Origin: Clostridium sp. MB40-C1
Lineage (GTDB): Bacteria > Bacillota > Clostridia > Clostridiales > Clostridiaceae
Assembly (NCBI RefSeq): GCF_030913655.1
Contig: NZ_CP133189.1
Location: 3,586,001 to 3,650,000, forward strand
DNA: 64,000 nt
Reading direction: 5' to 3'
Made by a program: the position numbers and the translations under genes. This document shows positions 46,315 through 54,309 of the stretch, one piece after another. A model generated the notes under the pieces. That model searched no databases, was not told the DNA's origin, and saw only the letters and a list, made by a program, of their open reading frames with translations. Numbering within the stretch: position 1 is the first letter of the stretch; each line of letters opens with the position of its first letter.

Positions 46315-47028
46315 ATGAACTTATTTTTTAAGAAAATATCCACTTTAATATTGATGTTATCGTTAAGCTTAGGATTTACAGCATGTGATAATCAAGGAGA
46401 AGTTAAAGCTAAAAGTGATAATAAACCTAAGAATGAAGAAACATATAGTAAAGAGCTCCTTAAATATTTTCCTTCTGTAGAGGGAATGGTGTTGAAGTAT
46501 TCTGGAACAGCTGAATACAGCCATAGCTTAACTTTAAATAAAATTATGAATAAACAAAATTCAGTTATATTAGATTTAAAAGGTGAAATACATGATGTAA
46601 GTGATGGTGAAGGATCTTCAAAAGAAGATTTAATAATGGAAACTCAGTATATTGTTAATAAAAATTCTGTTAAAGAAATACAGAAAAATGTAAAAAGAAG
46701 ATATTCTCAGTCTATTGTTAGAGAGCAGACAGTTTTGAAATTTCCCATAAAGGAAGGTAATATATGGAGTGAAAGTGTTGAAATAGATAATAAACAATAT
46801 ACCGCAACAACTAAGATAGTTGAAATATCCAAGGATAATCAGAATAAAAATATAGTCAAAACAGAGATGGTTGTTAAGGAAATAAAACCTTATCCTGAAA
46901 ATACTTATAAAGAAATAAAAATTTTTAAGGAAGGAAAAGGGCTAGCTGAATTTCAAAATTTGATTCTTCAAAAAAAGGAGCCTTTAGAATTCAGATATAA
47001 GCTGTTTGAGGAAGAAAATAAACAATAA
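46315..47028 (+). CDS. Uncharacterised lipoprotein
   Basis: A 237-residue lipoprotein; start ATG at 46315 is 6 nt after GGAGGAG (two upstream in-frame ATGs are too close to it). The signal peptide ends in lipobox FTAC (Cys about 24), followed by a Lys/Asn/Glu linker and a beta-rich domain (MVLKYSGTAEYSHSLTL, then ILDLKGEI and VLKFPIKEGNIWSES). The KEGNIW motif is seen in several Firmicutes secreted beta proteins, but I cannot assign a family. It is 260 bp after the kinase gene, possibly separate. Repeat D after the stop could end its transcript. Confidence 0.72.
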   Translation: MNLFFKKISTLILMLSLSLGFTACDNQGEVKAKSDNKPKNEETYSKELLKYFPSVEGMVLKYSGTAEYSHSLTLNKIMNKQNSVILDLKGEIHDVSDGEGSSKEDLIMETQYIVNKNSVKEIQKNVKRRYSQSIVREQTVLKFPIKEGNIWSESVEIDNKQYTATTKIVEISKDNQNKNIVKTEMVVKEIKPYPENTYKEIKIFKEGKGLAEFQNLILQKKEPLEFRYKLFEEENKQ

Positions 47029-47042
47029 TAAGTAAGAGGAAT

Positions 47043-47131
47043 ATGTCTCAAGACAGAAAAAGAACACAATACATTGACTAATTCTAATATCAGAAATTCA
47101 ATATATTGTGTCTAAATTCATTTTGAGACAT
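47043..47131. repeat. Repeat D, copy 2
   Basis: The ends ATGTCTCAA (47043-47051) and TTGAGACAT (47123-47131) are exact inverted repeats. Inner arms ACACAATACATTGA and TCAATATATTGTGT also pair. It lies between two convergent genes and may act as their terminator. Confidence 0.8.
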
Positions 47132-47140
47132 ACCGTTATA

Positions 47141-48325
47141 TTATGAATGAGATTCAACGGCTGTTTTACTTTCAGATAATAAATTTTTTATTAATAAAAC
47201 AGCTATATTTCCAATTAATATATATATAATTAAGCTACTAAAACCAATAGTTATTCCAAAATTGTCACCTATTTTTCCAACAGTCCATATAAATATGTAT
47301 TGTAGTATACCTCCAATCATGCAAATCCAACCAATTAAGTCTGAACTTGATTCTCCAAATTCTTCTTGCATCATAGACATTGTAATTGGGTACATTAATG
47401 AGGTAAATAATCCGGTTAAAGATATAAAAATTAATTGTTTTGTGGTTATACCTAATAATATTAGTATAAAGTCAGCGGCAAAAGCAACTAAAATACTTTG
47501 ATAATAACTGATATAATCTAGTATTTTACTAGATAGTAATCTTCCTATAGGAAAGCTTACAAGAAAAATAGTTAAATATCTTGAAGCTTCTGTTTCAGAT
47601 AGATTTTGTGCATGTTTTGCATATATTATAAACCAAGTCCCCATTCCATATTCCCATATTTGAGAACATAAAAATATCACAATAAATGTCCAAACGATTA
47701 AGCTTTTATAAGGCAAATTGTTTTTATTATGACATTTTTTATTTATATGAATAGATACTACTCCGTCCTTTGTTTTATTACAAACTGTTAGTATAATTAT
47801 GAATATAAATATAGGTATACTAGATAAACTAATAATTATTTGCCAAGACATACCTAAAGTTAAGAGTTTACTCATAACAGTAGGACCTAAGCAAAGCCCT
47901 GTTGCTGCTCCAACATGAAGTTTCATAATAGTTTTACCTCTTGAATTATTATCAGATAAAAAACCAGTGTACATGTTTAATACCAAGCTAGAAACACCAA
48001 GTCCAAACATAAAAACAGTAAAAAGGAAGTCAAAAACAAAAATTGTTTTAGCGAAAATCATAAACAAAACACTTACTCCTAAAGAAACTAATCCTAAGAT
48101 TAAAGTCTTATTATATCCTGACCTTTTTATTAATATTCCTGTTAAGTAAGTAGATATTTGCATCACGATTCCAGAAATTAAAACTAAAGTAGCGATATGA
48201 CTAAAAGGAAGATTATATTCAGTTTGGATAATAGAAAATATGTTGCTTCGTAGTGATAAAGTAAAACATATTTGTCCATAAATAAGAAATAATAAAAGAG
48301 TTAAATTTTTTTTTGTTAACTTCAT
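47141..48325 (-). CDS. MFS transporter
   Basis: A 394-residue major facilitator with 12 predicted membrane segments. The TM2-TM3 loop signature is present as GILIKRSGYNKTLIL, and a charged central loop (about 190-205, KKCHNKNN) separates the halves. No substrate-defining motif stands out; it is most like FucP/YfcJ-type or uncharacterised MFS members. ATG follows AGGAGGAAC on the minus strand. It is monocistronic. Confidence 0.8.
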   Translation of the reverse strand: MKLTKKNLTLLLFLIYGQICFTLSLRSNIFSIIQTEYNLPFSHIATLVLISGIVMQISTYLTGILIKRSGYNKTLILGLVSLGVSVLFMIFAKTIFVFDFLFTVFMFGLGVSSLVLNMYTGFLSDNNSRGKTIMKLHVGAATGLCLGPTVMSKLLTLGMSWQIIISLSSIPIFIFIIILTVCNKTKDGVVSIHINKKCHNKNNLPYKSLIVWTFIVIFLCSQIWEYGMGTWFIIYAKHAQNLSETEASRYLTIFLVSFPIGRLLSSKILDYISYYQSILVAFAADFILILLGITTKQLIFISLTGLFTSLMYPITMSMMQEEFGESSSDLIGWICMIGGILQYIFIWTVGKIGDNFGITIGFSSLIIYILIGNIAVLLIKNLLSESKTAVESHS

Positions 48326-48775
48326 GGTGAGTTCCTCCTATGAAAGTAAATAACAGCAATAACAGTATATAATCTTTATAGTTACTATTCAAGGTAAATA
48401 ATTGATTTTATTATAATAATTTCATTTATATACAGTGGGGTTTATATTAGACTTTTAGAGTAGAACGGAGTGTACATATGAAATCAGCATATTCAGTAAA
48501 GCTAAACGAGTTAGGTTATTACTATGAGGTAATCTAAATATAAAAAGTTATTTAAAATGAAAAATGGAAGAAAATAAAATAAATTAAAGGATTTGAGAAT
48601 TAATTATAGTATATATTATACAATTATTCTTTAAGCATTTAAATAACAATAGATTATATCAAAATAAATTTAAAATAATTCTGAGATTAGAATTATTTTA
48701 AATTTAATATTACATTACATAACAAGTTAAGGTGTGGGGATTAGTAATCTATATTTCACCCAAGGAGGTGGTTCT
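48326..48775. other. Divergent gap with hairpins and one tiny ORF
   Basis: No real gene is seen. A 19-codon frame (MKSAYSVKLNELGYYYEVI, 48478-48537) has GGAG upstream but may be chance or a remnant. At 48665-48706 TAAATTTAAAATAATTCT pairs exactly over 18 bp with its complement around GAGATT, without a U-tract. A weaker inverted repeat (GTTATTTAAA at about 48546, TTTAAATAAC at about 48640) surrounds it on the left. Confidence 0.45.
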
Positions 48776-49486
48776 GTGTTAAAAAAGTACATTAGGAATA
48801 TGAATACTTTAACAAGAAAGGAGTTGGAATTATTAAAAAATTATAAGGTGTGCGTTATAGGATGTGGCAGAATAGGTGGATATGTAATAGATATGCTTGG
48901 AAAAATTGGATTAGGATATATGAAAGTTGTAGATTATGATATATTTACAAAAGATAATTGTAATAGAAAGACACTTTATGATGATAATTCTATTGGAAAA
49001 TATAAATCAGTAGAAGCAGCAAAACGTATGAAGAAGATAAATGAGTCTGTAAAAATAAATCCAGTTGTAGATGAATTCAATAAAAGAAATGCAGAAAAAA
49101 TAATTGGAAATTGTAATATTGTTATAGATGCTTTAAATAATATAAATAGCAGGTTGATTTTACAAGATACTTGTGAAAAGCTAAATATACCCTTGGTACA
49201 TGGAGGTATAGGGGAATGGTATGGCGAAATATGTACTATTTTGCCAGGGGATAGAACTTTTAACTTTATCTATAACGACTATGATAATAAAGAAGGTATT
49301 GACATAAATGGAGTAGAGAAGTGGGGGAGAAACTATTCTTGTATACCTTCATTAATAGCATCGATACAGGTTAGTGAGGTAATCAAACTTTGTGTTGGAA
49401 AAGGTGAATTACTTAGAAGAAAAGTACTTTTTATAGATTTATTGGGAAATGAATATAATATTATAAAATTAGAAAAAAGTAGTTGA
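48776..49486 (+). CDS. ThiF/MoeB/HesA-family adenylyltransferase
   Basis: A 236-residue E1-like protein. Rossmann ATP site CVIGCGRIGGYVIDMLGKIG (about 27-46), then DYDIFTKDNCNRKTLY and the family strand VIDALNNINSRL, followed by PLVHGGIGEWYGEI. These enzymes adenylylate the C-terminal glycine of ThiS/MoaD-like carrier proteins. The zinc-binding CxxC pairs of MoeB/ThiF are not evident, so it may be a divergent or partner-specific member. GTG start is 6 nt after AAGGAGGTGG; no carrier-protein gene adjoins. Monocistronic. Confidence 0.8.
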   Translation: MLKKYIRNMNTLTRKELELLKNYKVCVIGCGRIGGYVIDMLGKIGLGYMKVVDYDIFTKDNCNRKTLYDDNSIGKYKSVEAAKRMKKINESVKINPVVDEFNKRNAEKIIGNCNIVIDALNNINSRLILQDTCEKLNIPLVHGGIGEWYGEICTILPGDRTFNFIYNDYDNKEGIDINGVEKWGRNYSCIPSLIASIQVSEVIKLCVGKGELLRRKVLFIDLLGNEYNIIKLEKSS

Positions 49487-49506
49487 TTAAGCTTACTTTT
49501 TTCTAA
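49469..49506. terminator. Bidirectional terminator
   Basis: TTAGAAAAAAGTA (49469-49481) pairs with TACTTTTTTCTAA (49494-49506). It serves the ThiF-like gene and the convergent sdaAA. Confidence 0.8.
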
Positions 49507-49531
49507 TTAATATTTAATTAATAATAAAATA

Positions 49532-50407
49532 TTATTCGTTAAATACTTGTTTCTTTAATTTAAGACCTGTTGGAGTTACAGCTACTCCACCTAAAGCAGT
49601 TTCCCTAAGTTCAGGTGGTAGTTGCTTACCAACTTTGTACATTGCCCATACAGTTTCATCAAAAGGAATCTTACTAACAACCCCGCTCATTACAAGATCA
49701 GCTGTAGTTAAAGCACTTACAGTTCCGGCTACATTTCTTTTAGCGCATGGAACTTCTACTAGCCCAGCTACAGGATCACATACTAATCCTAATATATTTT
49801 TAATAACTATAGCGGCAGCATTTAAAGCTTGCTCTGGAGATCCACCCATAAGTTCTACTATAGCTGCGGAAGACATTGCTGCTGCTGAACCACATTCAGC
49901 TTGGCAACCACCTTCTGCGCCTGCTACTGTAGCGTTTTTAGCTATTATCATTCCTACTCCAGATGCTGTAAATAATGCTTTTACCAAATCATCTTCGCTT
50001 TTATGTAGCTTTTCACCAGCTGATATTATAGCTGCAGGTAAAATGCCACAAGAACCGGCAGTAGGACATGCGACTATCTTTCCCATTGCTGCATTAACTT
50101 CTGAACAAGATAGTGCTCTTGCCATAGCTTTTACCATAAAATCTCCTGTTAATGTACTATTATCTTCAGAGTACTTACTTAATTTTAAAGCATCTCCTCC
50201 AATTAGGCCACTCACTGATCTGATATCGTTTTCAAGTGCTTGGGTTGCTGAATTTTGCATAACCTTAAGGCTATCTCTCATTTTTTCAAATATTTCTTCT
50301 CGGCTAGAATTGCTGTTTTCAATTTCAGCATTTAAAGTATATTCCCAAATAGTACAATTTTCTTCTTTACAAGCTTGTATAAGCTGTTCTCCTGTATTAG
50401 CAAACAT
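49532..50407 (-). CDS. sdaAA: L-serine dehydratase, iron-sulfur-dependent, alpha subunit
   Basis: A 291-residue catalytic subunit that converts L-serine to pyruvate and ammonia with a [4Fe-4S] cluster. Cluster cysteines are visible in CPTAGSCGILPA, GGCQAECGSAAAMSS and CDPVAGLVEVPCAKRN. Length is normal for the split Firmicutes enzyme. ATG follows AAGGAGATG on the minus strand. It is the second gene of sdaAB-sdaAA, 15 bp apart. Confidence 0.95.
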   Translation of the reverse strand: MFANTGEQLIQACKEENCTIWEYTLNAEIENSNSSREEIFEKMRDSLKVMQNSATQALENDIRSVSGLIGGDALKLSKYSEDNSTLTGDFMVKAMARALSCSEVNAAMGKIVACPTAGSCGILPAAIISAGEKLHKSEDDLVKALFTASGVGMIIAKNATVAGAEGGCQAECGSAAAMSSAAIVELMGGSPEQALNAAAIVIKNILGLVCDPVAGLVEVPCAKRNVAGTVSALTTADLVMSGVVSKIPFDETVWAMYKVGKQLPPELRETALGGVAVTPTGLKLKKQVFNE

Positions 50408-50422
50408 AATAGTTCATCTCCT

Positions 50423-51088
50423 TTAAATAAGTGGGTTTAACATTTTTATACTATAAATTTCTTGAATTGACTTTATCTTATCAAGTATATGATCAGGTAT
50501 TATGTTGTCAGTTTCAATTGCCATAGTTGCTGTACAGCCTTTACCAGTTCTATAAACTTGCATAGAAGCTATATTTATTTCTTCTGTATAAAGAAGTGCA
50601 GTGATCTTAGATATAACTCCAGGTGTGTCTTTATGATTAGTGATAAGAGTAGGATAATCTCCTCTAAATTGGACGCTTTGACCATCAACATCAAATATTA
50701 ATATATTTCCTCCACCGATAGAAGAACCTGTAATTTCAGAAATGCTATTATCTTTTTTTATAACAATAAACTTAACAGTATTAGGATGAACATCTCCTAA
50801 ATCGGTTTCAGTAAAAGTGATCTCTATTCCTCTTTCTTTAGCTATAGAAAAAGAATTCTTTAAATTTTCATCCCATGGATCCATTCCTAAAATTCCTGCA
50901 ACTAAAGCTTTGTCTGTTCCATGTCCTTTATAGGTTTTAGCAAAAGAGCCATGTAGTAGAAATTCTACTTTTTTTATATTACCACCAGCAACTATAGCAG
51001 CAAATTTACCAAGCCTAGCTGCTCCAGCGGTATGAGAACTAGATGGACCTATCATTATAGGGCCTACTATATCAAAAACACTACTCAT
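50423..51088 (-). CDS. sdaAB: L-serine dehydratase, iron-sulfur-dependent, beta subunit
   Basis: A 221-residue partner of SdaAA. The N-terminal GPIMIGPSSSHTAGAARLG motif is the phosphate/substrate-side signature, and the C-terminal 75 residues form an ACT domain (TPGVISKITALLYTEEINIA, then GCTATMAIETD) that binds serine allosterically. ATG follows GGAGGGG on the minus strand. It is first in the sdaAB-sdaAA operon and divergent from the small membrane protein and LytS system to the right. Confidence 0.94.
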   Translation of the reverse strand: MSSVFDIVGPIMIGPSSSHTAGAARLGKFAAIVAGGNIKKVEFLLHGSFAKTYKGHGTDKALVAGILGMDPWDENLKNSFSIAKERGIEITFTETDLGDVHPNTVKFIVIKKDNSISEITGSSIGGGNILIFDVDGQSVQFRGDYPTLITNHKDTPGVISKITALLYTEEINIASMQVYRTGKGCTATMAIETDNIIPDHILDKIKSIQEIYSIKMLNPLI

Positions 51089-51285
51089 TATAATCCCCTC
51101 CTAAAATTAGAGCATATATTTGAAAACCTTACAAAATATATTATAGAATATTGTGAATAAAATTCAATGATTATAATGATTTATTATAAACAAAATACTT
51201 AACTATTATGACAATACATGATAATATAAGTAAAGTAAAGGACAGTAAATAAAGATTATATTTAGTATAGTATGAGGAGAGTTTT

Positions 51286-51738
51286 ATGATTAAATTACTT
51301 AAAGTTTTTTTATGGTCAGCAGTTCCCATAATAGAGCAAAGAGGAGCAATACCATTGGGAATATTAGTATATGATATAAATCCATATATAGTATTTTTGG
51401 TAAGTTTCTTAGGGAGTATGCTTCCAGTACCTTTTGTGCTTTTGATGTTTAATAAAATCTTTTCATGGATGCAGAGGTATAAATTTTTTAGCAAAATTAC
51501 AAATTTTATTGAGAAAAAAATAAATAAAAATTCAGTACATCTAGAAAAATATAAGGAAATAGGTTTAATAACTTTTATAGGAATTCCATTGCCTACAACA
51601 GGAGTATGGACAGGAAGTGCAGTGGCTGCTTTCTTAAAGCTTGATTTAAAAAAATCGATTTTTTGTGCCGCGGTAGGTGCATTAATCTCAGCAACTTTAA
51701 TTACTGTTGCATGTGTATTTTTCCCAAGCCTTATTTAG
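51286..51738 (+). CDS. Small multidrug-export-like membrane protein (DUF2/PF06695 type)
   Basis: A 150-residue protein with about four hydrophobic segments and the family pattern AVPIIEQRGAIPLGI at the N-terminus, plus TFIGIPLPTTGVWTGS in the second half. The family is annotated as putative small multidrug exporters (related to the DedA/SNARE-associated group) without firm function. ATG follows GAGGAGAG. It is 63 bp before the LytS-type kinase and could be co-transcribed. Confidence 0.78.
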   Translation: MIKLLKVFLWSAVPIIEQRGAIPLGILVYDINPYIVFLVSFLGSMLPVPFVLLMFNKIFSWMQRYKFFSKITNFIEKKINKNSVHLEKYKEIGLITFIGIPLPTTGVWTGSAVAAFLKLDLKKSIFCAAVGALISATLITVACVFFPSLI

Positions 51739-51801
51739 AATAAACTTCTAATTAGTTTTAAATACAACAATTTAAAATTAAACATAAATAGGGTGATAGC
51801 T

Positions 51802-53475
51802 TTGATAGAAATATTAAAAAATCTTATTAATAATTTAGGATATATTTGGTTTATTGCATTTATAATATCTCAGTCTAGAAGTTTTAAAAAAATTATCCAG
51901 AAGGACAAGTTTACAAATAAGGATTTACTTATTTTATCTGTAATATTTGGATGCTTTGGTATACTGGGAACTTATGTAGGAACTGAAGTAAATGGTGCAA
52001 TAGCTAATACAAGAATAATAGGGGTTATGGCTGGGGGCATACTTTGTGGACCTTTTGTGGGGGCTTTAGCAGGTATGATTGCAGGTGCTCACAGATTTGC
52101 GATAGGGTTTGGCACTATAACTACGATACCATGTACTATAGTTACAATTGTATCTGGTATAGTGTCTGGGGTGATTTATAAAAATTCCAACAATAAAAAC
52201 AGATGGATATATGGTTTAATTGGTGGAATAATAATGGAAAGTTTAGAGATGTTGTTGATTATTATTATGTCCAAGCCTTTTACGGATGCTATTATGATTG
52301 TAAAGAGCATATATATACCTATGGGATTTACTAATGCTATAGGTATAGCGGTTCTTATTTTACTAATTCAGAATATATTTGAAGAAAAAGAACAGATAGC
52401 TGCTAAACAAGCACAATTAGCATTAGAGATAGCAAACAAAACTTTACCATATTTTAGAGAAATTAATGAAGAGTCCTTTATAAAGATATGTCAGATTATA
52501 AAAGATTCTATAAAAGCAGATGCGGTTTCAATTACTAATAAAGAATATGTGCTTGCTCATGTAGGAATTGGATCAGATCATCATGTAAAAGGTTCTAAAA
52601 TACAGACAGGAGCAACAGAGAAGGTTATTAATCATGGGTGTATTTTAGAAATGACTAGTGCAAGGGAAATAAATTGTAGTTATGAAAATTGTCCACTTAA
52701 ATCAGCTATTATAGCTCCTTTGAAGTATGGTAAAGAGGTAATAGGTACATTAAAGATATATTATGATACAGAAGGAGATATACCTTTTAGAAATAGAAAT
52801 TTAGCAATAGGTCTATCACAGATAATATCAACTCAATTAGAGATTAGTAAAATTGAAAAATTAAAAAATATGGCTAATAAGGCTGAAATAAAAGCTCTTC
52901 AAGCTCAAATAAATCCACACTTTTTATTTAATGCATTAAATACAATAGTTTCTTTTATAAGAATAGATTCCAATAAAGCAAGAGAACTAATTTTAAATTT
53001 ATCCACATATTTAAGATATAGTTTAGAAATTGGAGAGGAACCTGTGGATATCTATAAGGAAATAGAACAAGTTAAGGCTTATATAGATATAGAAAAAGCT
53101 AGATATAAAGATAAACTAAATGTTATATATGATATAGATGGAAAAATAGATATAAAGATACCTAGTCTAATTATTCAGCCTATAGTAGAAAATTCAGTTA
53201 AGCATGGAATTCTAAAAGAAAATAAAAAAGGAACAATAAAAATCAGTATAAATAAAATTGATAAAGCAAGTGCTAGAGTTGTTATAGAGGATGATGGAGC
53301 AGGTATAGATCAGAATATAATTAACAAAGTATATGAAGGAAAAATGGAAGGAAATAAAATAGGCATTTCCAATGTAAATAATAGATTACAATGTTTATAT
53401 GGAAAAGGACTTAAGATAGAGAGGCTAGATAAAGGAACCAGAACAACTTTTATTATTCATCAATTGAAAGGATGA
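51802..53475 (+). CDS. LytS/BtsS-type sensor histidine kinase
   Basis: A 557-residue kinase: N-terminal 5TMR-LYT membrane domain (about 1-190, with GVMAGGILCGPFVGALAGMI), a GAF domain (about 225-350), then His_kinase with QAQINPHFLFNALNTI (phospho-His about 373) and an ATPase domain (VENSVKHGI, then EDDGAGIDQNII). TTG at 51802 is preferred over the in-frame GTG at 51793 because AGGGTGA sits 6 nt before it. This subfamily (LytS, BtsS, YpdA) senses pyruvate in several bacteria. It is followed by its LytTR regulator and a CstA-family transporter. Confidence 0.92.
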   Translation: MIEILKNLINNLGYIWFIAFIISQSRSFKKIIQKDKFTNKDLLILSVIFGCFGILGTYVGTEVNGAIANTRIIGVMAGGILCGPFVGALAGMIAGAHRFAIGFGTITTIPCTIVTIVSGIVSGVIYKNSNNKNRWIYGLIGGIIMESLEMLLIIIMSKPFTDAIMIVKSIYIPMGFTNAIGIAVLILLIQNIFEEKEQIAAKQAQLALEIANKTLPYFREINEESFIKICQIIKDSIKADAVSITNKEYVLAHVGIGSDHHVKGSKIQTGATEKVINHGCILEMTSAREINCSYENCPLKSAIIAPLKYGKEVIGTLKIYYDTEGDIPFRNRNLAIGLSQIISTQLEISKIEKLKNMANKAEIKALQAQINPHFLFNALNTIVSFIRIDSNKARELILNLSTYLRYSLEIGEEPVDIYKEIEQVKAYIDIEKARYKDKLNVIYDIDGKIDIKIPSLIIQPIVENSVKHGILKENKKGTIKISINKIDKASARVVIEDDGAGIDQNIINKVYEGKMEGNKIGISNVNNRLQCLYGKGLKIERLDKGTRTTFIIHQLKG

Positions 53476-53480
53476 TTTTT

Positions 53481-54188
53481 ATGAATTGCATAATTGTTGA
53501 TGATGAGTATCCTGCAAGAGAAGAGCTTAAATATTTTATTAAAGAATTTAGTAGTATAGAGATAGCGGAAGAGTTTGATGATTCAGTAGAGGCTTTACAA
53601 TATATAGAGAGAAACAAGCCTAATATTGTTTTTTTAGATATTAGTATGCCTAAATTAGATGGTATGGCATTAGGAAAAATACTAAATAATTTTGAGAAGA
53701 AGATAATAATAGTTTTTATAACAGCATATAAAGAGTATGCTGTTAATGCTTTTGAAATAGAGGCTTTTGATTATATATTAAAACCTTATTCAGAAGAAAG
53801 GATTGTAAGAACATTAAGAAGGTTAGAAAGACAAGAGAAATCTATAGATAAGTGTAGGTTGAATAAAATTACATTAAAACAAGGTAATAAACTTAAAGTA
53901 ATAAATATATATGATATTTGTTATTGTGAAGCTCATGAAAGAGAAACGATTATTTATACAGTTAAGGAAAAATTTATAGAAAACAGTAGTATATCGGAAT
54001 TTTATAAAAAGTTATCTAAAAAAATTTTTTTCAAATGTCATAGATCGTATATAGTGAATATAGAAAAAATTACAGAAATAGCTCCTTGGTTTAACAATAC
54101 TTACATGTTAAAGCTTAAAGCAATGAAGGCAGATATACCAGTTAGCAGAAATAACATAAATAAATTTAAGCACTTAATGGGCATATAA
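53481..54188 (+). CDS. LytTR-family response regulator
   Basis: A 235-residue regulator: receiver domain with VFLDISMPKLDG (Asp about 53) and FEAFDYILKPYSEER-like end of domain, then a C-terminal LytTR DNA-binding domain (about 135-235; YCEAHERETIIYT, FKCHRSYIVNIEKI). The ATG at 53481 is 9 nt after AAAGG; an in-frame ATG at 53472 overlaps the kinase stop. It is the cognate partner of the kinase and probably controls the cstA-type gene, whose upstream region has two identical 14-bp repeats. Confidence 0.93.
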   Translation: MNCIIVDDEYPAREELKYFIKEFSSIEIAEEFDDSVEALQYIERNKPNIVFLDISMPKLDGMALGKILNNFEKKIIIVFITAYKEYAVNAFEIEAFDYILKPYSEERIVRTLRRLERQEKSIDKCRLNKITLKQGNKLKVINIYDICYCEAHERETIIYTVKEKFIENSSISEFYKKLSKKIFFKCHRSYIVNIEKITEIAPWFNNTYMLKLKAMKADIPVSRNNINKFKHLMGI

Positions 54189-54210
54189 ATGCACTTTATG
54201 TGCTTTTTTT
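54188..54210 (+). terminator. Weak terminator after LytTR gene
   Basis: GCAC (54191-54194) pairs with GTGC (54200-54203), with flanking A/T pairs, then TTTTTTT. The stem is short; partial read-through into the transporter is possible. Confidence 0.55.
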
Positions 54211-54218
54211 GTTATCTC

Positions 54219-54259
54219 ATGTTAATTATAATCTTAAGTGTACAGATGTTAATTATAAT
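54219..54259 (+). promoter_or_regulatory. Direct-repeat operator candidate upstream of cstA-type gene
   Basis: ATGTTAATTATAAT occurs twice (54219-54232 and 54246-54259), separated by exactly 13 bp. LytTR regulators bind paired direct repeats upstream of targets. Start-to-start spacing is 27 bp, longer than the usual 21-23, so assignment is tentative. Confidence 0.6.
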
Positions 54260-54309
54260 TGAAGTAATGATTAGTATATTTATGATATTTGAGGGGAGGA
54301 GTTAAGATT

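Noticed and set aside
48478-48537. 19-codon ORF as a genuine small protein
   Set aside because: It has a weak GGAG upstream but no homology I recognise and could arise by chance; noted only inside the gap entry.
49635-50426. 263-codon open frame antisense to sdaAA
   Set aside because: The sdaAA frame carries clear Fe-S cysteine motifs; the antisense frame is low-complexity and has no start signal.
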